DNA of 58,996 nucleotides from NCBI GenBank assembly GCA_003450735.1, contig DMEZ01000014.1:117291-176286 (forward strand), in the 5' to 3' direction. Below are positions 16,754-24,371 of the stretch, piece by piece (within the stretch, counting starts at the first letter, position 1; each line of letters opens with the position of its first letter). The notes under the pieces are model-generated. The model was not told the origin of the DNA. It did no database searches and was given only the letters and a program-made list of their open reading frames with translations. A program made the position numbers and the translations under genes. The DNA is from Elusimicrobiota bacterium. Lineage in GTDB: Bacteria > Elusimicrobiota > Elusimicrobia > UBA1565.

Positions 16754-17404
16754 ATGAGAAAGTCCCTTCTTGCGGCGTTTGCCCTATCCTCCCTCCTTCC
16801 CCTGAGCGCGCAGGCCCAGTCCATCGAGGCGCTCTCCGCCGCCAGCAGCGCCGGCTTCGAGACCGCCTCCGCCTTCAAGCTCCCCACGGCCAGCCCGAAG
16901 AAGGCCGCCGTGCGTCCGGCCATCCCCTACCGCATCGGCACGGTCCAGGGCGGGATGAACGGCTTCCCGGTCGACCTCTCCTTCGACAAGCGGCAGTGGA
17001 CCATCCAGGGCGCCATGAACGGCCATCCCGTCGACGTGATCATCAACCACGAAAACAGGATGATCGTCGGGGGCGCCAACGGCAGCCCGGTGGACCTGCG
17101 CTTCGAGTGGGCGCCTGAGCGCATCCTCACGACGGGCGGGGCCAACCAGAGCCCGGTCAAGCTCGAGGTCGTCTGGGCCCAGGGCGTCCTGGAAGGCTTC
17201 GCCAACCACAGCCCGGTGCGCCTGGAGTTCGACATCGAGGCCGGCACGGTCAAGGGCACCGCCAACCACGCGCCCGTCGGCCTGGGCTACGACAAGGTCT
17301 CGGGCGAGCTGAAGGGCGCGATGAACCACGCCCCTGTCCGGGTGACCCTCGTCAACCTCGACCTCTTCGACTTCATCCAGTACTTCTTCCTGTTCCTGAA
17401 GTAG
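16754..17404 (+). CDS. Secreted protein of seven N-x-x-P-V repeats
   Basis: 216 residues. Signal peptide MRKSLLAAFALSSLLPLSAQ with an AQA-Q cleavage site. After a ~35-residue linker come seven repeats of about 20 residues with the core G-[GATF]-[MA]-N-x-x-P-V-x-[LV] (GGMNGFPVDL, GAMNGHPVDV, GGANGSPVDL, GGANQSPVKL, GFANHSPVRL, GTANHAPVGL, GAMNHAPVRV), each followed by a short charged beta strand. This regular pattern predicts a small beta-solenoid or beta-sheet stack with Asn ladders. The C-terminus is hydrophobic (DLFDFIQYFFLFLK). I do not know the family. It starts right after a TATAAT box. Confidence 0.88.
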   Translation: MRKSLLAAFALSSLLPLSAQAQSIEALSAASSAGFETASAFKLPTASPKKAAVRPAIPYRIGTVQGGMNGFPVDLSFDKRQWTIQGAMNGHPVDVIINHENRMIVGGANGSPVDLRFEWAPERILTTGGANQSPVKLEVVWAQGVLEGFANHSPVRLEFDIEAGTVKGTANHAPVGLGYDKVSGELKGAMNHAPVRVTLVNLDLFDFIQYFFLFLK

Positions 17405-17427
17405 TTATTTGCGATAATCCTCTCCCT

Positions 17428-17781
17428 ATGAGAAGACTCTCGCTCCCGCTTTGCCTGTTTTCCGCCGCTCTCCTCTCCGGCTGCGGCATGCTCTACACCA
17501 ACATCCACATGCCCCGCGCCTACCGCACGGCGGCGCCCTCCGAGGTGAAGTCCTCCGGCTCGGACAAGACCGTGGAAGGCAAGGCCTGCGCCCGCTCCGT
17601 CCTGTTCATGGTCGCCTGGGGCGACGCGAGCTACGCCGCGGCCGCCAGGGACGCGCTCAAGGGCGAGCCGCCCAACGCCATCCTCTACGACGTGAAGAGC
17701 GACATGGCCGGCAAGGCCTACCTGGTCGGGCTCTACGCCCAGACCTGCACGAAGCTCACCGGACGGGTCGCCCTGCAGTGA
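17428..17781 (+). CDS. TRL-like family lipoprotein
   Basis: 117 residues. Lipoprotein signal with lipobox LLSGC (Cys about residue 19). The mature part follows the TRL-like family pattern: a G-x-A-C-x-x-S-V-L-F strand, a GDASYAAAARDAL helix, an ILYDVKSD strand, then LVGLYAQTCTKLTG at the end. Two cysteines besides the lipid-attached one (in KACARS and QTCTKL) recur at equivalent places in the next gene. Function unknown for the family; the membrane-anchored periplasmic location is inferred. A GATAAT -10-like box lies 9 bases before the ATG. The gene overlaps the following one (GTGA). Confidence 0.82.
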   Translation: MRRLSLPLCLFSAALLSGCGMLYTNIHMPRAYRTAAPSEVKSSGSDKTVEGKACARSVLFMVAWGDASYAAAARDALKGEPPNAILYDVKSDMAGKAYLVGLYAQTCTKLTGRVALQ

Positions 17782-18203
17782 CGACCCTCCTCGTCCTGCT
17801 GGCCCTCGCCTGCCCGTCCATCGCCCAGGACGACGGCGCCGCGCGGCGGGGCCTCATCCGCCCGGGCGGCATCCTGCTCTTCTTCGACTCGGTCGGGCCG
17901 ATGTCCTACGTGGCGATGACGCCCAAGGACCTGCCCGCCGACGCCGTCCCCGCGGGAGAGGTCTTCGGCAAGGGCTGCCAGCACGGCGTCTCCATCCCGC
18001 TGGGTTCTCCCCTGAACCGGTCTACGCAGTCGCTCTCCGCCGCGGCCGGTCGCGGGGGCTACGAGAAGGCGCTCAAGCAGCTGCGCGAGCGCCATCCCGG
18101 GCTGAGGGGGATCTACGACGTGAAGATCGACGAGCACACGATCTCCATCCTGGGGTTCTACCGGCGCGTCTGCGCCGAGATCACCGCCCGCGGCTTCAAG
18201 TAA
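17778..18203 (+). CDS. Secreted TRL-like paralogue
   Basis: 141 residues from GTG 17778, which overlaps the TGA of the previous gene by four bases. Short signal peptide (TTLLVLLALACPSIAQ). The mature part repeats the layout of the preceding lipoprotein: a [KG]-G-C strand (GKGCQHGVSIPLGS), an Ala/Gly-rich helix (AAAGRGGYEKALKQL), G-I-Y-D-V-K-I-D, then ILGFYRRVCAEITARG. It is not a lipoprotein by lipobox. The two genes probably arose by duplication and act in the same compartment. It converges on recR with only six bases between stops, and no terminator is visible. Confidence 0.78.
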   Translation: MTTLLVLLALACPSIAQDDGAARRGLIRPGGILLFFDSVGPMSYVAMTPKDLPADAVPAGEVFGKGCQHGVSIPLGSPLNRSTQSLSAAAGRGGYEKALKQLRERHPGLRGIYDVKIDEHTISILGFYRRVCAEITARGFK

Positions 18204-18209
18204 GGAAGG

Positions 18210-18797
18210 TCAGATCTCCCGGCGGCTGTTGAGCGCGCAGGAGAGGGTCTGCTCGTCTAGGTAGTCGAGGTCCCCGCCCAGCGGGACCCCCTGGGCGATG
18301 CGGGTCACCTTCACAGGGTGGGCCTTGAGCAGGCCGTGCAGGAAGAGCGCCGTGGCCTCGCCCTCGGTGTCGGGGTCGGTGGCCAGGATGACCTCCCGCA
18401 CCCCCCCCGCCTTCACCCGGGCCAGCAGCTCCCCGATGCGCAGGGAGTCCGGCCCGATGCCGGAGAGGGGCGCGATCTGCCCGTGGAGCACGTGGTAGAG
18501 CCCCTTGAAGGCCCGCGAGCGCTCGAGCGCGCCCACGTCGGCCGGCTGCTCGACCACGCAGATGAGCCCGCGGTCGCGGGCCGGGTCCTCGCAGAGGCCG
18601 CAGCGCTCGGCCTCGGTGTAGTTCATGCACACCGAGCAGGTCCGGACCCGGCTCTTGGCCTCGCGGATGGAGTCGGCCAGGGCCTCGGATTCCGTCACGG
18701 GGGAGCGGATGAGATGGATGGCCAAACGCTCGGCCTGCTTGGGGCCCACCCCGGGCAGGCGGCGCAAAGCCTGCACCAGCCGCTCGAAGCTCTTCAC
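18210..18797 (-). CDS. recR: Recombination mediator RecR
   Basis: 195 residues from GTG 18797, which overlaps the dnaX stop (GTGA). An N-terminal helix-hairpin-helix (LRRLPGVGPKQAERLAIHLI) is followed by a C4 zinc finger (Cys54, 57, 66, 69 in CSVCMNYTEAERCGLC), a Toprim domain (ICVVEQPADVGALERSRAFK, later ILATDPDTEGEATALFL) and the closing Walker-B-like segment (GVPLGGDLDYLDEQTL). RecR works with RecO/RecF to load RecA at gaps. dnaX-recR is a classic bacterial pair; the usual small ybaB gene between them is absent here. Confidence 0.95.
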   Translation of the reverse strand: MKSFERLVQALRRLPGVGPKQAERLAIHLIRSPVTESEALADSIREAKSRVRTCSVCMNYTEAERCGLCEDPARDRGLICVVEQPADVGALERSRAFKGLYHVLHGQIAPLSGIGPDSLRIGELLARVKAGGVREVILATDPDTEGEATALFLHGLLKAHPVKVTRIAQGVPLGGDLDYLDEQTLSCALNSRREI

Positions 18798-20392
18798 TTC
18801 TTCTTGAGCTGGCGGATGGTGCCTCCGAACATGTCCTGCACCATGCGGGCCTCGGGAGCGACCGAGGCGTCGGGGGAGGCGGTGTCCAGCCAGACTTCCT
18901 CCTCGCCCTTGGGCGGCTCGCTCTGGGCCGCCTCGAGCTTGAGGCTCACCGCCCGCCCGGCGGCGGAGGAGAGCTGGCGCTCCAGGAAGGCCCGCTCCTT
19001 CTGCGCGCGCTCCAGGTTGAAGCGGTTGTCGAAGACGATGTGCCATTCCCCCCCCGCCTGGGAGGCGAGGCGGGCGGCGTCGAGCGCGGTGGCCAGGGCG
19101 GGCTTCGCCTCCTGCACCCGCTTGTGGAAATCCTTCCAGACGTCGGAGGCAGGAGCCTTCGCCGCCGGGGGCGGAACGCTTTTGGGCGCGGGAGCGGGCG
19201 CCGAGGCTTCCCGCGCGGGCATCGGGCGCGGGGCGGCTGCGGGAGTCGCAGCGCTCGGCGCGCCCCCGAGCCGTTTCTCGAGGGCCTCGAGCCTCGCCAC
19301 CCACTGCGCGAGGTCGTAGGGCGCCTCGAGCAGGCCGAAGAGGCCGAGCTCAAAGGTCACCTGCGGCGTGTCGGAATACTGCAGGTCCCCCAGGATGCGG
19401 TTCAAGCGCTTGATGAGGAAGGAGAAGGCCTCCGGCGCCGTCCCCTCGGCCAGCGCCTTCCAGGCGGCCTCCTCGGCGGGGCGCACGCCGAGGCGGTCGA
19501 GGTAGAGCTCCTCGAAGCGCGCGCGCAGGTCGCGCAAAAGCTGGGCGGGGTCGAAGCCCTCCTCGGCCATCTTCTCAAGCCGGCTGGAGAGGGCCTTGGC
19601 GTCCCGTTCCAGCACGGCCTTGGCGGCGCCGTGGATCATGTCCTCGGGCAGCATCCCGAGCATTTCGGCGACCTTGTCCCGGGTCAGCTTGCCCTCGGTG
19701 AAGGCGGCCGCCTGCTCGAGCAGGCTCACCGCGTCGCGCAAAGCTCCGCCGGCCGCGCGGGCCAGCAGGGCGCGGGCCTCGGGCTCGATGGGGATCTTTT
19801 CCTGCTCGGCGATGCGCTGGAGGTAGGCCGCGATGGCGTCCCGGTTCGGCGGACGGAAGCGGAAGCGCTGACAGCGCGAGAGGATGGTCGGCAGGATCTT
19901 CGCGAGCTCCGTGGTCGCCAGGATGAAGACCACGTGGGCCGGCGGCTCCTCGATGGTCTTCAGGAGCGCGTTGAAAGCCGCCTTGGAGAGCATGTGGGCT
20001 TCATCGATGATGAACACCTTGTAGCGGTCGCGGCTCGGGGCCAGCGAGGCCGACTGGATGATGGCGTCGCGGACGTTGTCGACTCCCGTGTTGCTGGCCG
20101 CGTCGAGCTCGAGCACATCGACGCAGGTGCTCGAGGCGATCTCGACGCAGGCGGGGCACTTCCCGCAGGGCTCGGGGGTCGGGCCGTCCTTGCAGTTGAG
20201 CGCCTTGGCGAGGATGCGGGCCGAGGTCGTCTTTCCGATGCCCCGGGGGCCGTAGAAGAGATAGGCGTGCGCGAGCTTGCGCGACTCGACGGCGTTCTGG
20301 AGGGTCGTGGAGACGGTCTCCTGGCCGACGACCTCCGAGAAGCGCTGGGGGCGGTACTTGAGGGAAAGGGCGAGATGGGGGGCTTTTTTCAT
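18794..20392 (-). CDS. dnaX: DNA polymerase III subunit gamma/tau
   Basis: 532 residues. Clamp-loader ATPase. Walker A GPRGIGKTT (residues 48-56), zinc-binding cysteines 67, 76, 79 and 82, Walker B IIDEAHML and the sensor/arginine-finger motif LSRCQRFRF are all visible. Domain III (about 230-350) is followed by a Pro/Ala linker (about 375-425) and a tau-like C-terminal domain ending KPALATALDAARLASQAGGE and further. No slippery A-run is seen that would produce a separate gamma form. It has a good promoter at 20408-20436 and is coupled to recR. Confidence 0.95.
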   Translation of the reverse strand: MKKAPHLALSLKYRPQRFSEVVGQETVSTTLQNAVESRKLAHAYLFYGPRGIGKTTSARILAKALNCKDGPTPEPCGKCPACVEIASSTCVDVLELDAASNTGVDNVRDAIIQSASLAPSRDRYKVFIIDEAHMLSKAAFNALLKTIEEPPAHVVFILATTELAKILPTILSRCQRFRFRPPNRDAIAAYLQRIAEQEKIPIEPEARALLARAAGGALRDAVSLLEQAAAFTEGKLTRDKVAEMLGMLPEDMIHGAAKAVLERDAKALSSRLEKMAEEGFDPAQLLRDLRARFEELYLDRLGVRPAEEAAWKALAEGTAPEAFSFLIKRLNRILGDLQYSDTPQVTFELGLFGLLEAPYDLAQWVARLEALEKRLGGAPSAATPAAAPRPMPAREASAPAPAPKSVPPPAAKAPASDVWKDFHKRVQEAKPALATALDAARLASQAGGEWHIVFDNRFNLERAQKERAFLERQLSSAAGRAVSLKLEAAQSEPPKGEEEVWLDTASPDASVAPEARMVQDMFGGTIRQLKKK

Positions 20393-20407
20393 AAGGGGGT
20401 TTCCTTC

Positions 20408-20436
20408 ACGATAACAAAGGCCCTCCCCTTAGTCAA
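20408..20436 (-). promoter_or_regulatory. Promoter of dnaX-recR
   Basis: Minus strand: -35 TTGACT (20431-20436), 17-base spacer, -10 TATCGT (20408-20413). The dnaX ATG follows 15 bases after the -10, with a weak GGAA Shine-Dalgarno. Confidence 0.6.
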
Positions 20437-20439
20437 GTT

Positions 20440-22386
20440 TCAGTCGTTCTTGAGCCCGAGCCGGGCCTTCAGCCTCTGCACCTCGCTGCGCAGCTTGAAG
20501 ATCTCGTCGAGACGGGTCTTGTCCTGGCGGACCAGGGCCTCCTGCCAGGACTGCTCGCTCTGCTCGCTGGTGATGCGCAGGCGCGAGATCTCGGCCTGCA
20601 GGAGGCTCAGCTTCTCGAGCAGGAACTCCCGTTCCTCCTTCCAGCCGGAGGGCTCGCCCTCGTCGGCGCGAGCCTTCTCGGCGGCGAGCTTCTTCTTGAG
20701 GTCGCGGACTTCCTGCCCGAGCTTCTCCGCGTCCTCCTCCGCCTCCTGCAGGCGCCGCTCGGCCTGGGCGGCGGCCTTCTTGGCGCGGTCGCGCTCGGCG
20801 AGGGCCCCCCGGGACTCGTCGAGGTCCTCCTCCAGCTTGGCGGCGCGGTCCTTGGCCCGCTGCAGCTCGTCGCTCTTGGACTTGAGCTGGCGCAGCAGCT
20901 CCCTCAGCTTGCGCGCGTCCTCCGGGTCGGAGGCCGGCCTGGAGGGGGCGGCGCTCTTCTGCAGGTACTCCAGCTTCTCGCGCAAAGCCAGCGTCTCGCG
21001 CCGGGCCTCCTCGAGCTGGCTCTGGACCAGCCGCTCCTCCTTGGAGCGCTGCTCCTCCGCCGTCCCGTTCTTGAGCCACGCGCGCTCGAAGGACTCCTTG
21101 GCGCGCTGGGCCCGCTCCTCCTTGAGCTCGCCGGCGAGGCGCTGGACCTCGGCCTCGGCCTTCACCCGCCGCTCCTCCTCGGCGCCGAGCCGCTCCTCGA
21201 GCTCCTTGGAGCCCTCCGCCGCCTCCCGCTCGGCCGCTTCCTGGCGCCGCAGGTGCTTCTCCTGCTCGAGCGCCTGGGCGAAGCGCTGGGCCGAGCCCTC
21301 GGCGTCCTGGAGCTGGGACTTGAGCGCGGCCTGCCCCTGCTCGAGCTTCTTGGCCTTCTCCCGAGCCTCCCGCAGCTCCCCCTGGAGTTCCTCGCGCTCC
21401 TCCGAGCCCCGCTCGCGCAGCACCTGCTGTTCTTCCAGGGCCTTGCGCTGCCGCTCGAGCTCCTCGTCGGCCTTCTCGCGCAGACGGCGCTCCTCCTGGA
21501 CCTCCGCCTCCCGGCGCTTCAGGGGCTCCCCCAGGTCCTCGTACCTCTGCTTGAAATGGCGCGCCTGCGCGGCCAGGTCCTGGACGTGCTTGCCCAGCGT
21601 CCGCTGAGCCTCCTCGAGCTTGCGCTTGAGGGCCTCCAGCTCCGAGCGCTTCTCCCGCTCGGCCTCGAGCTCCTTGCGGGCTTCCTCGAGCCCGCGCTCC
21701 GCCTGCTTGCGGCCGGCCTTCTCCTTCTCGAGCTCGCGCTCGAGCCGGCGGCGCTCGCCGCCCGCCTTCGAGACGAGGTCCCGCTGCGACTTGGCCGTCT
21801 TCTCCAGGAGCTCCCCGCCCTTGTCCAGCTCTTTCCTGAGCCGGGCGACCTCCTCCGCGAGCGACCGGGCGCGGACCTCGTTCTCCTCGAAGCGCTTGCG
21901 CCACTCCGCATCCAGCGTGTCCTTGCCGCGCAGATAGTCCAGGATCTCGGCGTGGATGGGGTACACCCGCTGGCCCAAGAGCTGCACGGCCTCCTCGCAG
22001 AGCTCGCCCACGCGCCGGCTGACCCCGCTCAGGCGCTGCTCGAGGTGCTCGGTGAGCAGGCGCAGGCCTTCCTCGGCGATGCGCATGCGGCTGGCGTACT
22101 CCATCTCGAGGATGACCAGGTGGGCGCGGAACTCGTCCTCGCTGGGGACGCCGTCGAGGTACTTCTGGCGGAAGGCGGCGGCGCGGCCCTCGGAGTCTTC
22201 CTTGGCCTTGGCGAGGCGGCCGTTGAGGTCCTCGAGCTCCTTGCGGATGCGCGCGGGCGCCTCCTGCGCGGCGGCGAGGAGCTTCTCCTGGGCTTCCCGC
22301 AGGCGCGCGTGGGCGTCCTTGAGGAATTCCTCCCCCTCGGCCCTGAGCTTTCTCAGGCGTTCCGGAGCCTGGTCGGAGGCGGGCAT
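20440..22386 (-). CDS. Long coiled-coil protein
   Basis: 648 residues, dominated by Glu/Lys/Arg/Leu/Ala heptads from about residue 5 to the end, apart from a less regular stretch around 80-190 that includes VYPIHAEILDYLRGKD. No signal peptide, membrane span, Walker motif or ABC signature, so it is not an SMC or RecN. The composition resembles cytoplasmic scaffold or filament-forming proteins (for example AglZ/FrzS tails or the gliding coiled-coil proteins), but long coiled coils match each other easily and homology cannot be claimed. It lies one base after the stop of the lipoprotein gene and shares its promoter. An unusual partner for a lipoprotein. Confidence 0.8.
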   Translation of the reverse strand: MPASDQAPERLRKLRAEGEEFLKDAHARLREAQEKLLAAAQEAPARIRKELEDLNGRLAKAKEDSEGRAAAFRQKYLDGVPSEDEFRAHLVILEMEYASRMRIAEEGLRLLTEHLEQRLSGVSRRVGELCEEAVQLLGQRVYPIHAEILDYLRGKDTLDAEWRKRFEENEVRARSLAEEVARLRKELDKGGELLEKTAKSQRDLVSKAGGERRRLERELEKEKAGRKQAERGLEEARKELEAEREKRSELEALKRKLEEAQRTLGKHVQDLAAQARHFKQRYEDLGEPLKRREAEVQEERRLREKADEELERQRKALEEQQVLRERGSEEREELQGELREAREKAKKLEQGQAALKSQLQDAEGSAQRFAQALEQEKHLRRQEAAEREAAEGSKELEERLGAEEERRVKAEAEVQRLAGELKEERAQRAKESFERAWLKNGTAEEQRSKEERLVQSQLEEARRETLALREKLEYLQKSAAPSRPASDPEDARKLRELLRQLKSKSDELQRAKDRAAKLEEDLDESRGALAERDRAKKAAAQAERRLQEAEEDAEKLGQEVRDLKKKLAAEKARADEGEPSGWKEEREFLLEKLSLLQAEISRLRITSEQSEQSWQEALVRQDKTRLDEIFKLRSEVQRLKARLGLKND

Positions 22387-22387
22387 G

Positions 22388-22786
22388 CTACTTCTGGGTG
22401 GCGACGAGCTCCTTGGTCTCGGCGTCCTCGACCATATAAAGCTTCCGGGCCCCGTAGAGGCCGGCGCTCACTTCGCCGGCCTTGAGGCGGTAGCGGCGGC
22501 CGGCCTTGCAGGTGAAGGAGAGGGTGATGTCGACGTCGTAGCCTTCGCGGCCGTAGCCGACCGCGTGCCGGCCGGGCAAAACCTCGATCTCGGTCGTGTC
22601 GCTGCGCAGCAGGCCGCGGCTGGCCTGCACGCTCTTGCCGTCCACGACCAGCGCCGAGAGGCGCTCGCCGCCTTCGAGCAGGCAGACCTTGTCCGGCGGG
22701 AGCTTGGCTCCCGAGTACGCCTTCACGGCGCAGCCGAGGCCCGAGAAGCCCAGGGCCAGGGCGCAAAGCATCGCGGCGTTCTTCAT
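22388..22786 (-). CDS. Small lipoprotein
   Basis: 132 residues from ATG 22786, chosen because GGAGGGG lies five bases upstream; an earlier in-frame ATG at 22804 lies at the predicted transcript start and lacks a ribosome site. Signal MKNAAMLCALALGFSGLGC with lipobox GLGC. The mature part is beta-rich: VCLLEGGERLSALVVDGK, IEVLPGRHAVGYGREG, then a two-cysteine-spaced segment (TCKAGRRYRLKAGE). The middle resembles PEGA-like or carboxypeptidase-regulatory small beta domains (L-x-P-G-x-H-x-V), so an envelope role is likely. First gene of a two-gene unit with the coiled-coil protein. Confidence 0.8.
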   Translation of the reverse strand: MKNAAMLCALALGFSGLGCAVKAYSGAKLPPDKVCLLEGGERLSALVVDGKSVQASRGLLRSDTTEIEVLPGRHAVGYGREGYDVDITLSFTCKAGRRYRLKAGEVSAGLYGARKLYMVEDAETKELVATQK

Positions 22787-22812
22787 CGCTTCCCCTCCGT
22801 CCATCCGACATT

Positions 22813-22841
22813 AGAATAGACGACCGTCTCCCGCTCGTCAA
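22813..22841 (-). promoter_or_regulatory. Promoter with an internal palindrome
   Basis: Minus strand: -35 TTGACG (22836-22841), 17-base spacer, -10 TATTCT (22813-22818). The spacer side of the -10 carries AGACGACCGTCT (plus-strand 22818-22829), an 11/12 version of the perfect palindrome in the pilB leader (5211-5222). A repressor at this position would block RNA polymerase. Confidence 0.55.
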
Positions 22842-22865
22842 GGGGAGGCCTCGGCGCGGGCGCCC

Positions 22866-24257
22866 TCAGAGCAGGTCGAAGGAGTCGCCGAAGCCCGGGC
22901 ATTCGACGCCGCCGACCCCCTCGGAGGCGAGCTTCTCGGCGAGGGCCTGGCGCTGGTCCGAGTCGCCGTGGACGAGGAAGATCCTCTTCGGCTTCTGCGG
23001 CAGGCCGCGGATGAAGCCGGTGAGGTCGTCCTGGCCGGCATGGGAGGAGAAGGCGTGCATGAGTTCGACCTTGGCCCAGACCTCCTGCTCCATGCCGAAG
23101 ATCTTGACCTTGCGCTCGCCATCGGCCAGGCGGCGGCCCAGGGTGCCGGCGGCCTGGTAGCCCACGATGAGGACCGTGGTGTTCTCCTTGTCCAGGTTGT
23201 GGCGCAGGTGGTGGAGGATGCGCCCGCCTTCGCACATCCCCGAGGCCGAGAGGATGACCATGGGGCCGTCCATCTCGTTGAGCTTCTTGGACTCCTCGGA
23301 GGCGCGCACGTAGTGGATGTGCTCGAAGCCGAAGGGGTCGCCGGCCTTGGCGACGTAGGCCATGAACTCGTCGTCGAAGGAGAAGGCGTCGAGGTGGCGG
23401 TTGAACACCTCGGTGACGGAGACGGCCATGGGGCTGTCCACGTAGACCGGGATGGGCGGGACGGCCCCCTCGCGGCGCAGCTTCTCGAGCACGACGATGA
23501 TCTCCTGGGCGCGCTCGAGCGCGAAGCTGGGGATGATGATCTTCCCCTTCTCCTGGGCGCAGCGCAAGAGCAGCTTCTTGAGCTTGCCCTCGATGTCCGC
23601 GACCGGCTCGTGCAGGCGGCCGCCGTAGGTGCTCTCGATGATGAGCGTGTCCACGCCGCCCGGCGGGATGGGCGTCTCCATGAGCAGGGACTTGCTCCGA
23701 CCGAGGTCGCCGGTGAAGAGGACGCGCCGGCCGTCCAGATCCACCTGGACCATGGCCGAGCCGAGCACGTGCCCCGCGTTGAGCAGGCGGGCCTTCACGC
23801 CGCGGGCGGGCTCGAACTCCTCGGCGTAGGCATGCGGCGTGAGGCGACGGATGGCGCTCTCGGCGTCCTCCTCGCTGTAGAGGGGCTCGATGGTCTGCCC
23901 GTCCTCCTTGTGGATCTTGTTGAAGAACTTGGCGTCCTCCGCCTGCAGGCGGGCGGAGTCCTTGAGCATGATGCCCGTGATCTCGTGCGTGGGCTTCGTG
24001 CAGTGGATGAGGGCCTCGGAGCCGGCCTTGGAGAGCAGGGGCAAAGCGCCGCTGTGGTCGATGTGGGCGTGGGAGAGGAGGACCGCGTCGAGCTCCCTGG
24101 GGCGGAAGGCGAGGTTCTTGTTGCGTTCGAGGGCCTCCTTGCGGTGGCCCTGGTAGAGCCCGCAGTCGAGCAGCACGCGGGCCTGGTCGGTCTCGAGGAG
24201 GTGGCGGGACCCGGTGACCCCGCCGGCGGCGCCGTGGAAGGAGATCTTGAGTGGCAT
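22866..24257 (-). CDS. Beta-CASP metallo-beta-lactamase RNase
   Basis: 463 residues from ATG 24257 (MPLKISFHGAAGGVTGSRHL); five earlier in-frame codons are less typical. The metallo-beta-lactamase motif is SHAHIDHSG (residues 62-70), later GHVLGSAMVQV and FTGDLGRSKS. The beta-CASP insertion follows (IIIPSFALERAQEI; YVDSPMAVSVTEVF), then ILSASGMCEGGRILHHL and the C-terminal RMMBL part (AFSSHAGQDDLTGFI; FLVHGDSDQRQAL). This is the YSH1/CPSF73-like bacterial group, which processes RNA ends, rather than RNase J. Single gene, divergent from the DUF4143 ATPase. Confidence 0.92.
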   Translation of the reverse strand: MPLKISFHGAAGGVTGSRHLLETDQARVLLDCGLYQGHRKEALERNKNLAFRPRELDAVLLSHAHIDHSGALPLLSKAGSEALIHCTKPTHEITGIMLKDSARLQAEDAKFFNKIHKEDGQTIEPLYSEEDAESAIRRLTPHAYAEEFEPARGVKARLLNAGHVLGSAMVQVDLDGRRVLFTGDLGRSKSLLMETPIPPGGVDTLIIESTYGGRLHEPVADIEGKLKKLLLRCAQEKGKIIIPSFALERAQEIIVVLEKLRREGAVPPIPVYVDSPMAVSVTEVFNRHLDAFSFDDEFMAYVAKAGDPFGFEHIHYVRASEESKKLNEMDGPMVILSASGMCEGGRILHHLRHNLDKENTTVLIVGYQAAGTLGRRLADGERKVKIFGMEQEVWAKVELMHAFSSHAGQDDLTGFIRGLPQKPKRIFLVHGDSDQRQALAEKLASEGVGGVECPGFGDSFDLL

Positions 24258-24304
24258 GGCGCAATGGTACACAAAATCCAGCGGCTTTGGGGCGGAGCCG
24301 GTAT

Positions 24305-24362
24305 GACCAAAATGAAGCAGATTTCATTTTGGTCGCGACCAAAACGCGATATCGTGTATAAT
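24305..24362 (+). promoter_or_regulatory. Operator palindromes and -10 of the DUF4143 gene
   Basis: TTTTGGTCGCGACCAAAA (24327-24344) is a perfect 18-bp palindrome. A further half-site GACCAAAATGAA (24305-24316) forms a perfect 12-bp inverted repeat with TTCATTTTGGTC (24323-24334), so three half-sites share the centre. A consensus TATAAT (24357-24362) lies 12 bases downstream and 9 bases before the ATG at 24372. Binding would cover the -35 region. Autoregulation is inferred. Confidence 0.7.
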
Positions 24363-24371
24363 GGTCGGGCC

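Noticed and set aside
22968..24371. Long N-terminal extension of the DUF4143 ATPase (open frame back to 22968)
   Set aside because: It runs antisense through the whole nuclease gene and across the operator; the ATG at 24372 follows the -10 and gives a standard N-terminus.
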